From positions 14,570,001 through 14,634,000 of the forward strand of contig OX442316.1 of NCBI GenBank assembly GCA_949358305.1: a DNA stretch of 64,000 bases. The letters are read 5' to 3'. Position numbers and translations under genes: made by a program. Below the pieces are notes generated by a model that saw only the letters and a list, made by a program, of their open reading frames with translations, was not told the origin of the DNA and ran no database searches. This document shows positions 1 through 11,941 of the stretch, in pieces (within the stretch, counting starts at the first letter, position 1; the number at the start of each line of letters is the position of its first letter). Origin of the DNA: Strigamia acuminata (taxonomy: Eukaryota > Arthropoda > Chilopoda > Geophilomorpha > Linotaeniidae).

Positions 1-205
1 TTTCATTTAAATGTTTATTTAAATATTTGAATGCATCTAATGTTATTTGTGAAAATTGTTTGAAATATTTTTTATATTAAGATACGTACTGTCTCACATG
101 ACCTGTGAAAATAAAATAATATGTGTTGCGTAGTTTAAATAATTGTGTACAAATTTACTTTATATCCTATCCTTATAATAAACGTTTTAACCAAAGTTTA
201 TGTCA

Positions 206-276
206 GCATCGGTGGTTCAGTGGTAGAATGCTCGCCTGCCACGCGGGCGGCCCGGGTTCGATTCCCGGCCGATGCA
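206..276 (+). tRNA. tRNA-Gly (GCC)
   Basis: This is a complete 71-nt cloverleaf. The acceptor stem GCATCGG pairs with CCGATGC and the discriminator is A. The D-arm reads GGTTCAGTGGTAGAATGC, the anticodon GCC is at 238-240, and the T-arm contains GGTTCGATTCC. A run of five T at about 280-284 is a fitting Pol III terminator. The gene has no intron and looks functional. Confidence 0.96.
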
Positions 277-423
277 TACTTTTTATTTTTATCAGTTTTG
301 TTTTTGTTTTATTTTGTTCTCCTCTTGCTTTTATTTTGTAAAATTTTGAAAATTTTGGAAAAATAAGAAAATTGTTTTTTTTTTTTTAAAAAAAAATTAA
401 TTTAAAAAAAAATAATTTTTAAC

Positions 424-495
424 TGACCCGGACGTGATTTGAACACGCAGCCTTCTGATCTGGAGTCAGACGCGCTACCGTTGCGCCACCGGGTC
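424..495 (-). tRNA. tRNA-Trp (CCA), copy 1
   Basis: The minus strand reads as an intact 72-nt tRNA with acceptor GACCCGG/CCGGGTC, A73, anticodon CCA inside CTGACTCCAGATCAG, and T-loop TTCAAAT. A T-rich run on the minus strand just downstream (about 404-415 on +) would end Pol III transcription. A near-identical copy lies at 31502-31573. Confidence 0.95.
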
Positions 496-1002
496 TCGCT
501 GATGAAAACACTGTTAGATATTCTATTTAAATATTAGTTATAGAAATTTATATATTTTATGTAGGCGTATGAATGTCTCGAAAAGAATTCACAATTGTAT
601 TTTGTTCTCTTCGTCAACGTAATAAAGCATTTTAATTTCAATTCCACAAAAATGGACATTTTAATAGTTATCAACAGATGGCGCTACTGATTCACAAACG
701 TATTTTTCCTCCTAATCTGCAGTAGAATAAAATAACAAGTTAGAACACTAAAATAAAACAAAATGACGCGGAGAAAACGAAATTTTAATTCCAATTTTTT
801 CTGTAAAATCAATAATTCATTAAAATAAACGTTTTAAAAGCGTCATTTTCAACAAAACATTAAAAATTCTACCTGTTTGTCCAATTTCTTTTCGTTGAGT
901 TTTGCTGAGGAAAAAAAATGAGAGAAAAAAATTAAGAAAGTTATAGATCTGAATTAATAAAATAAAGATTTTGGAAAAAATGGCATAAGTACCGCTTACT
1001 CG

Positions 1003-1076
1003 AGGCACCGGAGGGATTCGAACCCTCGATCTCCTGTTTACTAGACAGGCGCTTTAACCAACTAAGCCACGGCGCC
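1003..1076 (-). tRNA. tRNA-Thr (AGT)
   Basis: This is an intact 74-nt tRNA on the minus strand with acceptor GGCGCCG/CGGTGCC and discriminator T. The anticodon AGT lies in CTGTCTAGTAAACAG, and the T-arm is GAGGGTTCGAATCCCTC. The minus strand has a run of six T near 975-980 as terminator. No intron is present. Confidence 0.95.
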
Positions 1077-1900
1077 GCCGTCGAAATTTTACTAACTCCA
1101 GTATATGAGGTTACTTTAATATACCACACACAATAAATTGAATAAATTTACTAAAAGTTTATCACTGACTAAAAGAAATCGATGATAAGTCAATACTAGC
1201 ACTAAAATATCGTGCTTTTTCATGACAAAACGTAAACAAATCAATTTCTTCAATCGGAACGGAAGAAACGAGTTATTTATTAAATTAAACGCTTCCAAGT
1301 AAAAAACGAATTCAAAATCGTTAAAAAAAATCAATTTTATTGGATTAAAAATTTGTTCTATTGATTTTCCATTAAACTTGACAAAACCAAATAAAAAAAA
1401 ATCAAAAAATCAAAAAGTTTAGTGTGCTCTATAGCGCCGTAGCTAGGTTTTAAAATTTAATCCGAAAACGAATTAAAAATTGATTAAAACTGTCAAAAAT
1501 TAAAAAAAACATTTATCCGGCACATTTGGGAATATAATTGTCCATTCTGATTACACCAAACTACAAACTTCCGTACAAATTTCAAGTTTGAGCCCAATTG
1601 AACTCTGTATCCAAAATCCTCTACAAAACCATTAAAAATGGCCGAAAAAACCACAAATTTATGCATAACTGAAATATATCCTAATTCAACATCACGTTTT
1701 TACATCCGAACAAAAAAAACCGAAATAAAATCATAAATAATTGCATAAAATATCCGAGAAAACTCAAAACAAATGACTATAACTGGCACACAACAGGCTG
1801 CGCCAAAGCCAAGCCCAACACACTTTAATAACACCCTATCTCCCGCCATTTTTTTTCCATTCGACATTTTTAAATTTTTTTTCTTTCAATCGTCTCACTT
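1077..1900. other. AT-rich intergenic stretch
   Basis: There are no genes, structured repeats or splice-bounded open frames that I can support. It consists of A/T-rich non-coding DNA between the tRNA cluster and the GC-rich block upstream of the Polycomb gene. Confidence 0.5.
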
Positions 1901-2660
1901 CACATCATCAACATTACTACGGGCCGCTCGCCAGCCGTCCCATGTTGAGGGACTCATTAACATGATAATTGAGATCCGGGCCTCCAGTCACGTGACTCGC
2001 GCCTCGGCCACACTGGTTGATCGCGAAGCTTCACCGTCTCGGCAAAACCGCCAACGCCACTTCCGTCCGACAAGACTATTTACATAACGTCTGGACCCAC
2101 ATTCGCACCGACGTCCATGGTCATCAACCGATCAGGTAGGATTGCACATTTCTAAGCCCGAAAACGCGATAATTACAATCGACTCAGTACTCTGTTTCGC
2201 CCCTTATGCCCGGCTGCGCGCTTCCAACATGGCGGCGCCCGAACTCAAAACCGCGAACGTTGGGACGTTACTTGTTTACGTCCGACGTTTTGACCGATTC
2301 TCGTCGTTCGCGGGTGCTGTTTTGGTAATAAATCGTACGGGAGGGGTCGTCGGGGAACTGCGGGGGTCCGTGAGTCGCTTGATCGGGGTTTAAAGGATTG
2401 TTTTGATGCATTTTGAGTGAGGTTAAGCCGAGGCTTAGAAGACAATGTGGTTGCACGTAGTGACCTGAAATGCACCGAAGCTCAGCTCGTTGCGCGATCA
2501 ATTTCGCAGTTTATGCTTGTTTTGGGAGGGATTGTTGTGTGGGTGGGTGTATGTACGATCGGGTGGGTAGTTGGGAATGTGTGGGTGGTTCGTGCGATGT
2601 TGTTGTTGGGGTTTTACGGCGGGAGATAAGAGATGGCGTGAGGGATGACAGAAGATGTTT
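1900..2660 (+). promoter_or_regulatory. GC-rich promoter / 5' leader region of the PCGF gene (inferred)
   Basis: GC and CpG content rise sharply against AT-rich flanks. The block contains the 12-bp palindrome AGTCACGTGACT (1986-1997) and a YY1/Pho-type core in aacatggcggcgcc at about 2227-2240. It lies 0.8-1.5 kb upstream of the BMI1-type start codon on the same strand, so it is the natural candidate for promoter and first non-coding exon. A T-rich stretch ending in atatttag just before 3447 could be the acceptor of a 5' UTR intron. The transcription start cannot be fixed from sequence. Confidence 0.5.
1986..1997. promoter_or_regulatory. Palindromic E-box (CLEAR/USF-type) AGTCACGTGACT
   Basis: This is a perfect 12-bp palindrome containing GTCACGTGAC, the known bHLH-zip (USF/MITF/TFEB) binding core, inside the GC-rich block upstream of the PCGF gene. 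The same 10-mer occurs in the GC-rich block at 44330-44343. Binding is inferred from the motif only. Confidence 0.45.
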
Positions 2661-3463
2661 ACAAGTTTGATCACGCATTTGCCGCCGAAATTCGTTTTAT
2701 TAGTGTTTTATAAGCATTTTAAGGTGGAAATTGGATTACTATGTGGGTTAAATTATTTTTTTCTTTGTTGTTTTTATTATTTTGATGATTTTTTTTTTTT
2801 AATTTTTTAATTTTTTTAAATTAAAAAATATTTTTTAACAATTTTTTGATAATTTATTACGAAATTTGTATGAAAAAATGAGAATTTTTGTTATTTATTC
2901 CGAAAACATTCATTATTTGGTGGAAAAATTGGAATTAATCGCGAAATTTGATTAGAAATTTAAAAAAAATATGAAATTTTTTTTTTTGGTATGTAAAAAA
3001 AATATGAAATTGAAGGAAATTGATTAAGGGAAGTCGAATTTACAAGGACAGGTGTTTTCGTTGAATATAGGATTCAAATTTAAAATTAAAAAAAAAAAAA
3101 GAAGTAAAAAAATTAATTGTTTTCCCGTGTCTAATCTTTAATCTCAATGTTAATCATCGCCCGACACGCCATAAGAAAAACACACCATGAAAATGATCCA
3201 TTTTCGACCTTTTTTTAATACATCAAGAGTTAAGACATAAAAAAGAAGAAAAAAATGTCCAAATTGCGCCTTTTTATCGGTCACTTGCCTCGAAAAAACA
3301 AACGATTTATTGTTATTGTCGTGGTGAAACGTCAGGTGGACGTGTTTGGCAGTTAAATGAAATTAGTTTTGTCTTCAAGCAGCCAACGAGCGGCGATTAT
3401 TGGTTGTTTGGTTATGTAAATTGGTGTTTTGGTTGTTGATATTTAGACCCTTGACACCGAGCC

Positions 3464-6400
3464 ATGCATCGGCCGACACGCATCAAGATCACCGACCTCA
3501 ACCCTCATCTCATGTGCGTTCTGTGTGGTGGTTATTTCATGGATGCAACCACCATCATCGAATGTCTACACTCGTGTAAGCACTGTATTTAACGTGTCGT
3601 TTGTGTACTAACAACTGGACGTGGATTACTGCGCCCAAACGTGTTTAAAGCACGAATTTGGAGTGTTTGGTTAATGGGAATGTGAAAATGTCGCATATTT
3701 AGGCTGTGTATATGTGATAGAAAGTTATTTTGTGGGAATTTAACGTTATTTTGTGTGTGGAAATTCGTATTTTATTCGAGATTAGAGTTTTCTAATTGGA
3801 AAAAATTGCTTTTTTTGGTTTTTTGGATTAAAAATTGTGTTTTTCTGGTTTTTTGAAGGAAAAAATTGCATTTTTCTGGTTTTTTGGATGGAAAAATTGC
3901 ATTTTTCTGGTTTTTTTGGATGGAAAAATTGCATTTTTTTGGTTTTTTGGATGAAAAATTGCATTTTTCTGAATTTTTGGATGAAAAAATTGCATTTTTC
4001 TGGTTTTTTGGATGGAAAAATTGCATTTTTCTGGTTTTTTGGATGGAAAAATTGCATTTTTCTGATTTTTTGGATGAAAAAAATTGCATTTATCTCAGTT
4101 TTTTACGTTTTTTATGGTATTTCCTGTGGAACAATTGGTTTTTCTAATTCATACGAAGTGAAAGATTTCATTTTTTAATTTTTTGAGAAAAATATTGCAT
4201 TTTTCTGATTTTTTAATGTGAAAAACACGATGCTTTTTTATGTCATTTCGCGAGCAGCTCGCGCACATTCATCGACTTATTTCATAACCAAAAATCCCAA
4301 CATTGTCCAAACACATCTTTAATGTGAAACAATCAAACGTGGCACGAGCTTACATTTAACCAAAACAATTATCTTCACAATTGTTGTTCGTTCCTGAATT
4401 TTTCGAGGCAAAAACTGCATTCCCCTGATTTTATTCAGGTAAAAAATTGCACTTTTCGGCTAAATATCGTCGTTGTTAGTACACAAATGCCGGATTTAAT
4501 CATTTGTCTAATTCAAGTCTGAGAATTGGAATTTGTGACATTTTTTTCCGCGTTTTAGTTTGCAAGAGTTGCATCGTTCGGTATCTAGAGACGAGTAAAT
4601 ATTGTCCGATTTGCGATGTTCAGATCCACAAAACGAAGCCGTTGCTTAACATCAGGTAAAGTGGAACTCCAAATTAAACCACCGAGTCGTTTTATTCATT
4701 TATATTCATCTGCATATCTATTTTTCTCTTTTTCTTGTATGTTTGCGCAGATCTGATCAAACGTTGCAGGAAATCGTCTACAAATTAGTACCTGGTTTGT
4801 TCCAAAGTAAGGGAAATAACCACAGTAAGAGATTTAAGTTGTGTATTCGTATTAATTTGTAATTTCTAAAAATTCAAAATCAGATGAAATGAAAAGGAGG
4901 CGCGAGTTTTACACGCAACATCCACAACAAGGTAATTTTTTTATTTCCTTCCATTTTTCTCGTCTAATTTCGTTTTTCGTCCATTTTTCACATTTCTTTC
5001 TTTCTGAATTTCAATTTGTGAGCTAAATTTCGATAATGAGTAGTGATTTTCGTCACAAATTGCCCAAAATAGGCCTAAATTCGTTGGCAAAACGCTCGAA
5101 AAGTGCTCAAATCGCCGTTAAATGGCGCCGGAGCGACAAACTTGGTATAAAAGCGTAAACAATTAGGCCTATGTTTTTCTGCTCTCTCAATAAGTGAAAT
5201 TGAGCCTAATTAAGGGCTGGAAAGGTCTAATCTGATTAAATTTCGATCGCTAATGAACCCGAAGAGGGTTTTAAGCCTATTAAACTGTCTGTTATGTGAT
5301 GTTCAGCTGCAAAAACACCGACTTCGGGTTACTGCGAAGAAAGAGGCGAAGTGGACGGCTGCGACCGGTACGTGGGAGATGCGCAGGACGACATTAATTT
5401 CTCTCTGGAGTACTACGACGGGTACGCATTTTATTTTTATTTTTTTAAACACTTTTAAGGCCGTTTTGTGCATTCTTTAAACGTGTTTCTATAATTGCAG
5501 AAATACGAATTATACGAAAACAAATGAAAATGAAAAGGTAAAAATTCACTTTTATTGATGAATAAATTCAGACATTTAATTAATTAAATAAAAATTACAT
5601 ATTTGTTAATTTTGTTAATTTTTAATTTTTTTTTTAGAATGGAAATCGACGATATCTCCACTGTCCTACAGCTGTGACCGTTTCACATTTGAAGAAATTG
5701 GTTAGGGCTAAATACGAATTGTCGAGCGAGCATAAGGTAAGTGAAGAAAAAGTGTGACGTATTTTGAGAATTTTTTGGAAATGACGAGAAATGAAATGGG
5801 ATCTGCCGTATAGGATTGAAGTGATGAAAGTTGATGGGTAAAAATGTCAAATCTTGACGCATTTTCGGAAATACTTTGGAATGGATTCAGCTTGTGCTTG
5901 TTTTAGGCCTAACCGGGATGAATCGACATTTTCTCGCTTCCGAGTGCACAAATTTGCACTTAAACGGCTTAGCAACGGTTTTATCAACATTTACATCCGA
6001 TTTAACGATAAATTAAGCACAAAAACGTGCTAAAACCAACACCTAAAACGTTGTAATTAGGCCTAAATTGAATTCAAAACAAAAATAGACTTAAAAGACC
6101 TAAAATTTCGTGTTGCTGCTTAGAATCGGTTCATTTTAAGCTCTAAAAGGCACCAGAAAGACGTTTTAAGTAAAAATCCGTCTTAAAGCGGGTTATTTTG
6201 GCACTAGAAACTTTAAATTTGATGCATCTTTGAAGTAAAATGTCGATTAGGGTTAAAATGTTTGCGAGGTATATTCAGTAGTTTCGTTTTAATTTCTCGC
6301 GTTGCTTAATTGGCCCATGCACTAGTGGATTGGGTTAAGCGGGGGAAACAGGTGGGCTGTTTAATTATACATGTGACTATGAAATTTAAGCCTAATCTTG

Positions 6401-8346
6401 TGAAGAGAAGGGAAAAAATGAGCTGGAAATTGACTGCTGAGAACGAGTCATTGTACTCGTAATTTGTTTGAACATGACCTGAGCTGAGCGAGTCGTTGGA
6501 AAAATTGAATTGAATAGCGGTGTGTTATTATCTGGGAGTTAGATGTGTTAATGTTGATAACTTTATGTTGTTTTCTAAATGAAAATCCATTCAAAAGAGT
6601 GCAAAGGTCGGAAAGCGGAGGTTATTTATGTGGAAAATGTATTGGTTTGGGTTTTTTAGATTGTACTATAATGGCAATTGTGTTTCAGGGGAGGATTTGT
6701 GGGGAAGTTGGTTAAAAAATGCATTTTTTTAACAGTTCTGAGCTTTTGGAAGTAAAAATTGAGGATTTATTAATTAAAAATGGAGGTTTTTAGGCATAAA
6801 TTTGGTTTTTAAGCAAAAATTGAGTTATTTTTGGCAAAATTTGAGTTGTTTTAGGTTAAATTTGAGTTTTTAGTGCCATAAATGAAGTTTATTTTAGGTA
6901 AAAATTGAGTTTTTAAGACATAAATTACGTTGGTAATATAAAAATTGAGTTCTTGAGGAAAAAATTGACATATTGATGTATAAAGTGAGTTTTTTAGGCA
7001 TAAATTGTTTTTTTTTTTTAGACAAATTTAGTTTTTTTAGACATAAATTTAGTTTTTTAGACATTAATTTAGTTTTTTTAAACATAAATTTAGTTTTTTA
7101 GACATTAATTTAGTTTTTTTAGACATAAATTTAGTTTTTTAGACATTAATTTATTTTTTTTAGACATAAATTTAGTTTTTTAGACATTAATTTAGTTTTT
7201 TTAAGACATAAATTTAGTTTTATGAGGTAAAAATCGAGTTTTTTAAGGCACAAAATGACATTTTTAGACAAAAAAACGAATTTTGTAGGCATAAATGAAG
7301 CATTTCGAGGTAAAAATTGATTTTTCTGAGGCAAAAATTGCATTTTGCTTCTTCTGTAAACGTCGCTAAAATGCCTGCCACGTTTCGTCTTGTCACGATC
7401 CAATTTTAATTCTTTCCATGGTAAATCCAGGTCGAAATGATGTGTAACGGCGACACCTTAGAGGACGATTTCAGTCTATTGGACATATCTTACATCTACT
7501 CGCGGAAAAGGGTAAGTCTCACCTACTAATTACAAATCCATGCAAGAGCATTAGCACATTTCCCTCGTCTCCCGCTGCCCACTCTAGACGGAACCACTTA
7601 AGTTGTGCTACAGAATTTGCCGAACAGTCCCCTCGAAGAGGCTGAAAACGAGCCAAACGTCGACATCATGCACCGCGACATCGACGAGCGTTACAGCGAC
7701 ATGTGATCAAGCAGAGCGCAACTTTTTACCAGAGACTAAAAGCGAGCCGCAAGTCGACGCGGTCAAACCCACACCGGACAAACCCCCACGCGCCACGGAA
7801 AACGGACAAACGAAGACGAACGAATTAGCGCCGGAAATGGAAACCGACGACACGAAAGAGAAACCAAAGCAAAACGAACAAGTCGAGAGGAAAAGGAGCA
7901 AATTGACGCCAATTAAGGGGATCCAGGAGAAGAAAAAGGTGAAGAAACGAACGCGGGGCGACGAAGTTGCGACGAAGAACGTGAAAAGAGCGACGATGCC
8001 CGATTTGGCGTCGAGTTTGGCCGCGCTCGTTCCGTCGGCGCCGCGCGAGAACGGCACGCGCGACGTGCTAAGTTTGAAGGAAGAGGCGGCGAAGAAATTG
8101 GAAGCAGCTGCTGCGACGCTCCAGATTAATGGCAACAACGCGTCTTCGAGCGACGTAATTGACGCGCGCAAAACGTCCGTGGATAAAGAGAACAAACAGA
8201 CGGAGGAGAAGCGCGACGAATTAAGTAATGGCAATGGCAACACGGACAATAAGGGTTTGGGGTTAACGATCGGAGAGAAAGTGAACGGATTGGTTAGCGA
8301 GGGGGAGAGGGAGAATAAATTGGAATTGGTCGCTGGAAAAACGTAG
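3464..8346 (+). CDS. BMI1: Polycomb group RING finger protein, BMI1/MEL18 (PCGF4/PCGF2) type; nine coding exons
   Basis: Coding exons are 3464-3575, 4559-4655, 4751-4806, 4884-4931, 5307-5421, 5501-5537, 5638-5736, 7431-7511 and 7588-8346. All have GT-AG borders and consistent phase, giving about 467 residues. The protein begins [20 protein letters not shown], as in BMI1. Zinc ligands of the C3HC4 RING are C18, C21, C34, H36, C39, C42, C53 and C56. The motif [10 protein letters not shown] follows at about 89-98. The RAWUL ubiquitin-like domain spans roughly 156-235 ([16 protein letters not shown] to LKLCYRICR). By family knowledge, the RING pairs with RING1 in Polycomb repressive complex 1 to ubiquitinate histone H2A, and RAWUL binds Polyhomeotic-type partners, all in the nucleus. 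The tail after about residue 240 is Lys/Glu/Ser/Thr-rich with a basic NLS-like run near 329-338. At 467 aa it is longer than vertebrate BMI1 (about 326 aa) and far shorter than fly Psc. Exon 3 has a second in-frame donor 18 nt downstream. Confidence 0.95.
3796..4110. repeat. AT-rich minisatellite, ~30-bp unit (PCGF intron 1)
   Basis: About ten imperfect head-to-tail units of roughly 30 bp (29-31) contain an A-run, TTGCA, then a T-run, followed by TGG and GGATG. The array lies wholly in the first coding intron. The long open frames seen on both strands here follow from the unit length being near a multiple of three and are not genes. Confidence 0.85.
6770..7345. repeat. AT-rich degenerate tandem array (PCGF intron 7)
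   Basis: Many short imperfect units of the type gttttttagacataaattta occur, diverging toward both ends. The array sits within the large intron (5737-7430) before the eighth coding exon. The unit varies from about 19 to 40 bp. No coding potential is credible. Confidence 0.75.
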
Positions 8347-9660
8347 CATTTTATTTTGGTTTGTTTGGTTTTTTGTTTTGTGGGTGGGAGGAATTGATCA
8401 ATCGCTTAGTCAAGCCTGGTTAGGCATTTTTCCAGCTAGGGAGAGGAATGTGTCGGATTTGTCAAACGAAGCAATCAAAAATTCAAATTGGTTAAAAATT
8501 AATAACTAGAAATTATTAATGAGTTTTTGGAGTTTTGGAAGTGGAATTCATGTCTGAATTTTTGTTTTTTCGTTTTGTTTTTTTAGGCTTATTTTCGAGT
8601 TAGGGTTATTTTTTTTATTTTTTTAATATTGAATTTCTTTTTGTTTTTAACGGGATTAAATGAGTTGGGATTTATAATTTATTGTTGTTTGAGCACTGTT
8701 GAATGCGGTGAGTGTTTATTTTGGTTGTTTTTTAAGGATTGAGTTGATTAAATTGGTAAAAAAAGACGATGGTTGTGCTTCGGCGGTTCCGGACTGTACT
8801 TAGACATTGTGCAGTGTTGTTTGTGTGGGTGGTTGATCAAATGTTTTAAAATTTATTTTAAATTATGAATGGCTCAAAGAAATCTTAAATACAATTTGTT
8901 TTGGATCGTACAAATCAATAATATTGTATTTTTCGGATGCTATTATTATATAGGCTTAAAATAGGTTCTATTTTAGCGTCAACACAATCAAAGTAATGTG
9001 GAAAATTTTTTTTAAAAAAAATATCAAATTTAGGTATTTTTTTATTTTTTTATTTTTAATTTTTAAATCGACTTCCTTTTCAAAAATGCTCAAGGAAATG
9101 TGTAAATTTTTTGACAGACAAAATTTCTATTTTGATTAGAAATGTTTGTGTGCCTTTGTGTAACAACTCACTTTTGAATTTGATTTGTCTTTTTATTGTT
9201 GTTTTATAACCAAAAGATTGTAGAAAATTATTTAAATTCAAAAGATGTAAAATTTCTTTTTTTTTGAGTAATTATTGTACCTTCAATATTTCGTTTGTAA
9301 ATATTTTTTATTTTATTTTTATTTTTGCGTTTTTATTTTGTATTTTTAGTGTTTTGGATTTTTATTTTTAATTTCTTAATTTTTATTTTTATAAAAAGAA
9401 GAAAAATGTTTTTCGTGTAACAAATTGCTGCACCAAATTGAGAACTGGGTTAAATGTAAATGTCTGTGAAAATATTCTATTTCGTTTTAACACAAAAATG
9501 AATTTATTTTCTTGTACATATAAACTATACTGTAGATATTATATTATATGAGGCTTGGATTCATAAAATTCAGCCAAATTTTGGCTCTTTTCTCAAGAAA
9601 AGTCATTGCAACTTCTAATTTGCTAACCAAAACCTTAAAATATAATTTTTGCGAATAAAA
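8347..9660 (+). other. 3' UTR and downstream flank of the PCGF gene (inferred)
   Basis: AT-rich sequence follows the stop codon. The first exact AATAAA that I noticed is at about 9654-9659, so the transcript may carry a long 3' UTR, but variant signals such as ATTAAA occur earlier (about 8650 and 8747). There is no other gene here. Confidence 0.35.
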
Positions 9661-11300
9661 AATATTTTAGATCTGAAAAGAAAATTAAAAAAAAAAATTT
9701 CTTTTTATAAACAAACACCACAAACAAATTCTATTAATTTATTACTTTTCTTCTCTTTTTTCACTTCAAAAATATTCAAATTTACATCTGTGGGTTTATT
9801 CATGTTTACAACTTCAATTCTATTTATTCATTGCTCAAAAAAACAGAAAACATTCTCCTTCATTTACAGATATTCATTATTCACCATCAATCAGCTAAAA
9901 TTTCCTGCAAAATAAATAAATTAAAACACAATAAGTCGTAAATCATCAACCACACGTGTTAATTACTTGTTGTCATCACAAATTGACGTATTTAGCTACT
10001 TCATCGGCATCAAAAAGGTAAAAATAAATAAATAAAAACATTTAAATCTGCTGTCTTCATCCGGGATTTGCAGCAAAGTCGTACATTTTGACATTTTCCG
10101 TATTTAAAAATCCGAAATTGATAAATTAGAGCGATCGGACTGGATAAATTGTTTCGTTACCCACATTGAAGATCTTTGTCATTCGTAAATCCGACCAATA
10201 AATCACAAAAAGCGAAGCAACAGCCGCAAGATAATGTCATCATAAACACTCGTAAAATGTCGCCTTTGTGTGAACATGAGCAACCAGGCTTTCTAATCGA
10301 TAAAGGGTTTCCGTGATTGACACTAGAGGGAGACTGAGTCATCATAAACTCATCTGGAGATAAGAGTTGCAAGGCGCAGAGGCGCACTGGGTCGTTCTGT
10401 GAAGGAGGGATTCTCACGGTTGGAGGAAGGGGGACCCACGAAGAATTTAATCTTTGGCTTTATCATGTTTTGGCTGCTCCACCAGAAGGCGTGGTAGCAC
10501 GCAATCGCCTATTTTCTCATGTAAACGAAAATAAAGTTGTTGATTTTTTATTTTAAAAAAATGGAAAATAAATCGAAATATTTCCACCAAATAAATCGAA
10601 ATATGAGAATTTTATTTTCGGTGGTATTTCCGTATATTTTTGATAAAACAGAGCTGTCCGCCCGTTTTTCGAAGCTTGGTGGCGTTAATAACAGGCCGGG
10701 TGGTTCCGTGCTGCAGCTAACAAGTAAGCAGTGACGAATTTATTGCCGCCAGTTCTTTCCGCTGGTGATTCATCACTCTCTAGATGGGGTCGGACCATTT
10801 TCCAATTAATGGCAATGCTTGCGACGATATATACAGTGTACATGGCTTCACTTCGGGTCCGATGAAGCTTGCACATCAGCTCGTGCTCGTGTCGCCAAAT
10901 GCTGACATCTCACTCACCTGAGTTTGAGTGTTTGGGCAACTGAATTAACATGTTTGGATTGAAATTTTGGGCGAAAAATTGGATGAATTGATGGTTTAGA
11001 TTGGTTTCGGAGGGTCACGGAGTTCATCAGTCATTGTTCTCGAAGGAAAAGCAATGTTAGAAAGTTGGGATACTTTCTTAATATGTTCGAGTGTTTGTGT
11101 GTTTTGGCATGAAGCATTAGATTAATTGCACATGCTTTCATGCATTATGGTAGATTATTGTTTATGTTGCTTTATATCTTAATGGATATAATTGTTAAAT
11201 ATCCAGTTCATATTGTTAGTTTATCCCTGATTTGTTTAGTTGTGACATACTGTATTGTAAATATACAACCAGTATGATTAATTGTTTATTATTGTCATTT
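9661..11300. other. Intergenic, no gene recognised
   Basis: AT-rich DNA contains a moderately GC-richer stretch at about 10150-10500 and another at 10740-10915. The latter has an exact consensus donor (CAG then GTGAGT) on the minus strand near 10908-10916. Neither contains a recognisable exon. Confidence 0.3.
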
Positions 11301-11301
11301 A

Positions 11302-11923
11302 TGTTGGCCTGGTTTATTTATCTAAGTTATATCCTTTGATTATTTTCAAAGAGGACAAATCACTATTGTTGTTGTTGTTTAAATGATTTGTTCTTGCTTT
11401 ATTATCATTTCATGTAATCTCAGACCCATGTGGTCTAGTTCCCACTTGTGGGGTTATTCCCGGCAATTCTGCAAACGAAATCAAAAGAAACATCAGTTGA
11501 AACGGTGCGCGAAACCGACATGCGTGCGCCATCTTTAATTCGTGAGAATATCAGGTGATACACGGTTAGAGGCTATTTGCCCTCTCAAACAACATAGGAT
11601 AAATCATTGTCAAGTTTCCAATGATTTGTCCTTTACAATCGCAAGTAAAAACACCGACATTAATAATCGATAAACCAAGGAAAAAGGATAAAACACAAAT
11701 CGCTTTTTCAAGCAGACGACATCAGGGACGTGTGCTGTAAAGGAGAGAATATTCAACCGCGGTACATAACAAGCATTGATAAAAATCATTATCGGTTGAA
11801 CACTGGATCGGGACATTAATTTACAACACACTTGTTACACATACTCGGAAATTGTGTAACCAATAAATCACGTAACACAGGAACAAATATTTAAGCACTA
11901 CAAAATGGGTTTGCAACCCAACA
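11302..11923 (-). mobile_element. Putative 3' LTR of the copia-type element (~622 bp)
   Basis: The right edge is well supported. On the element strand the polypurine tract GCAAAGGGGGATT (11924-11936) is followed at once by TGTTGGGTTGC, a canonical LTR start, just after the polyprotein stop. The left edge is inferred from the matching terminal hexamer TGTTGG at 11302, which gives ends TGTTGG...CCAACA with an AATAAA-rich 3' portion. The flanking ATTTA (11297-11301) could be a target duplication. It cannot be tested because no second LTR is visible in the window. Confidence 0.5.
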
Positions 11924-11936
11924 AATCCCCCTTTGC
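11924..11936 (-). promoter_or_regulatory. Polypurine tract of the copia-type element
   Basis: On the minus strand a purine-rich run (GCAAAGGGGGATT) lies between the pol stop codon (11942-11944) and the LTR start TGTTGG. This is the expected priming site for plus-strand DNA synthesis in LTR retrotransposons. Confidence 0.7.
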
Positions 11937-11941
11937 TTAAA

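Noticed and set aside
3772-4178. Overlapping 90-113-codon frames on both strands
   Set aside because: They come from a 30-bp minisatellite inside a PCGF intron.
7707-8249. 180-codon minus-strand frame
   Set aside because: It is antisense to the last PCGF exon. The plus strand carries the conserved family sequence.
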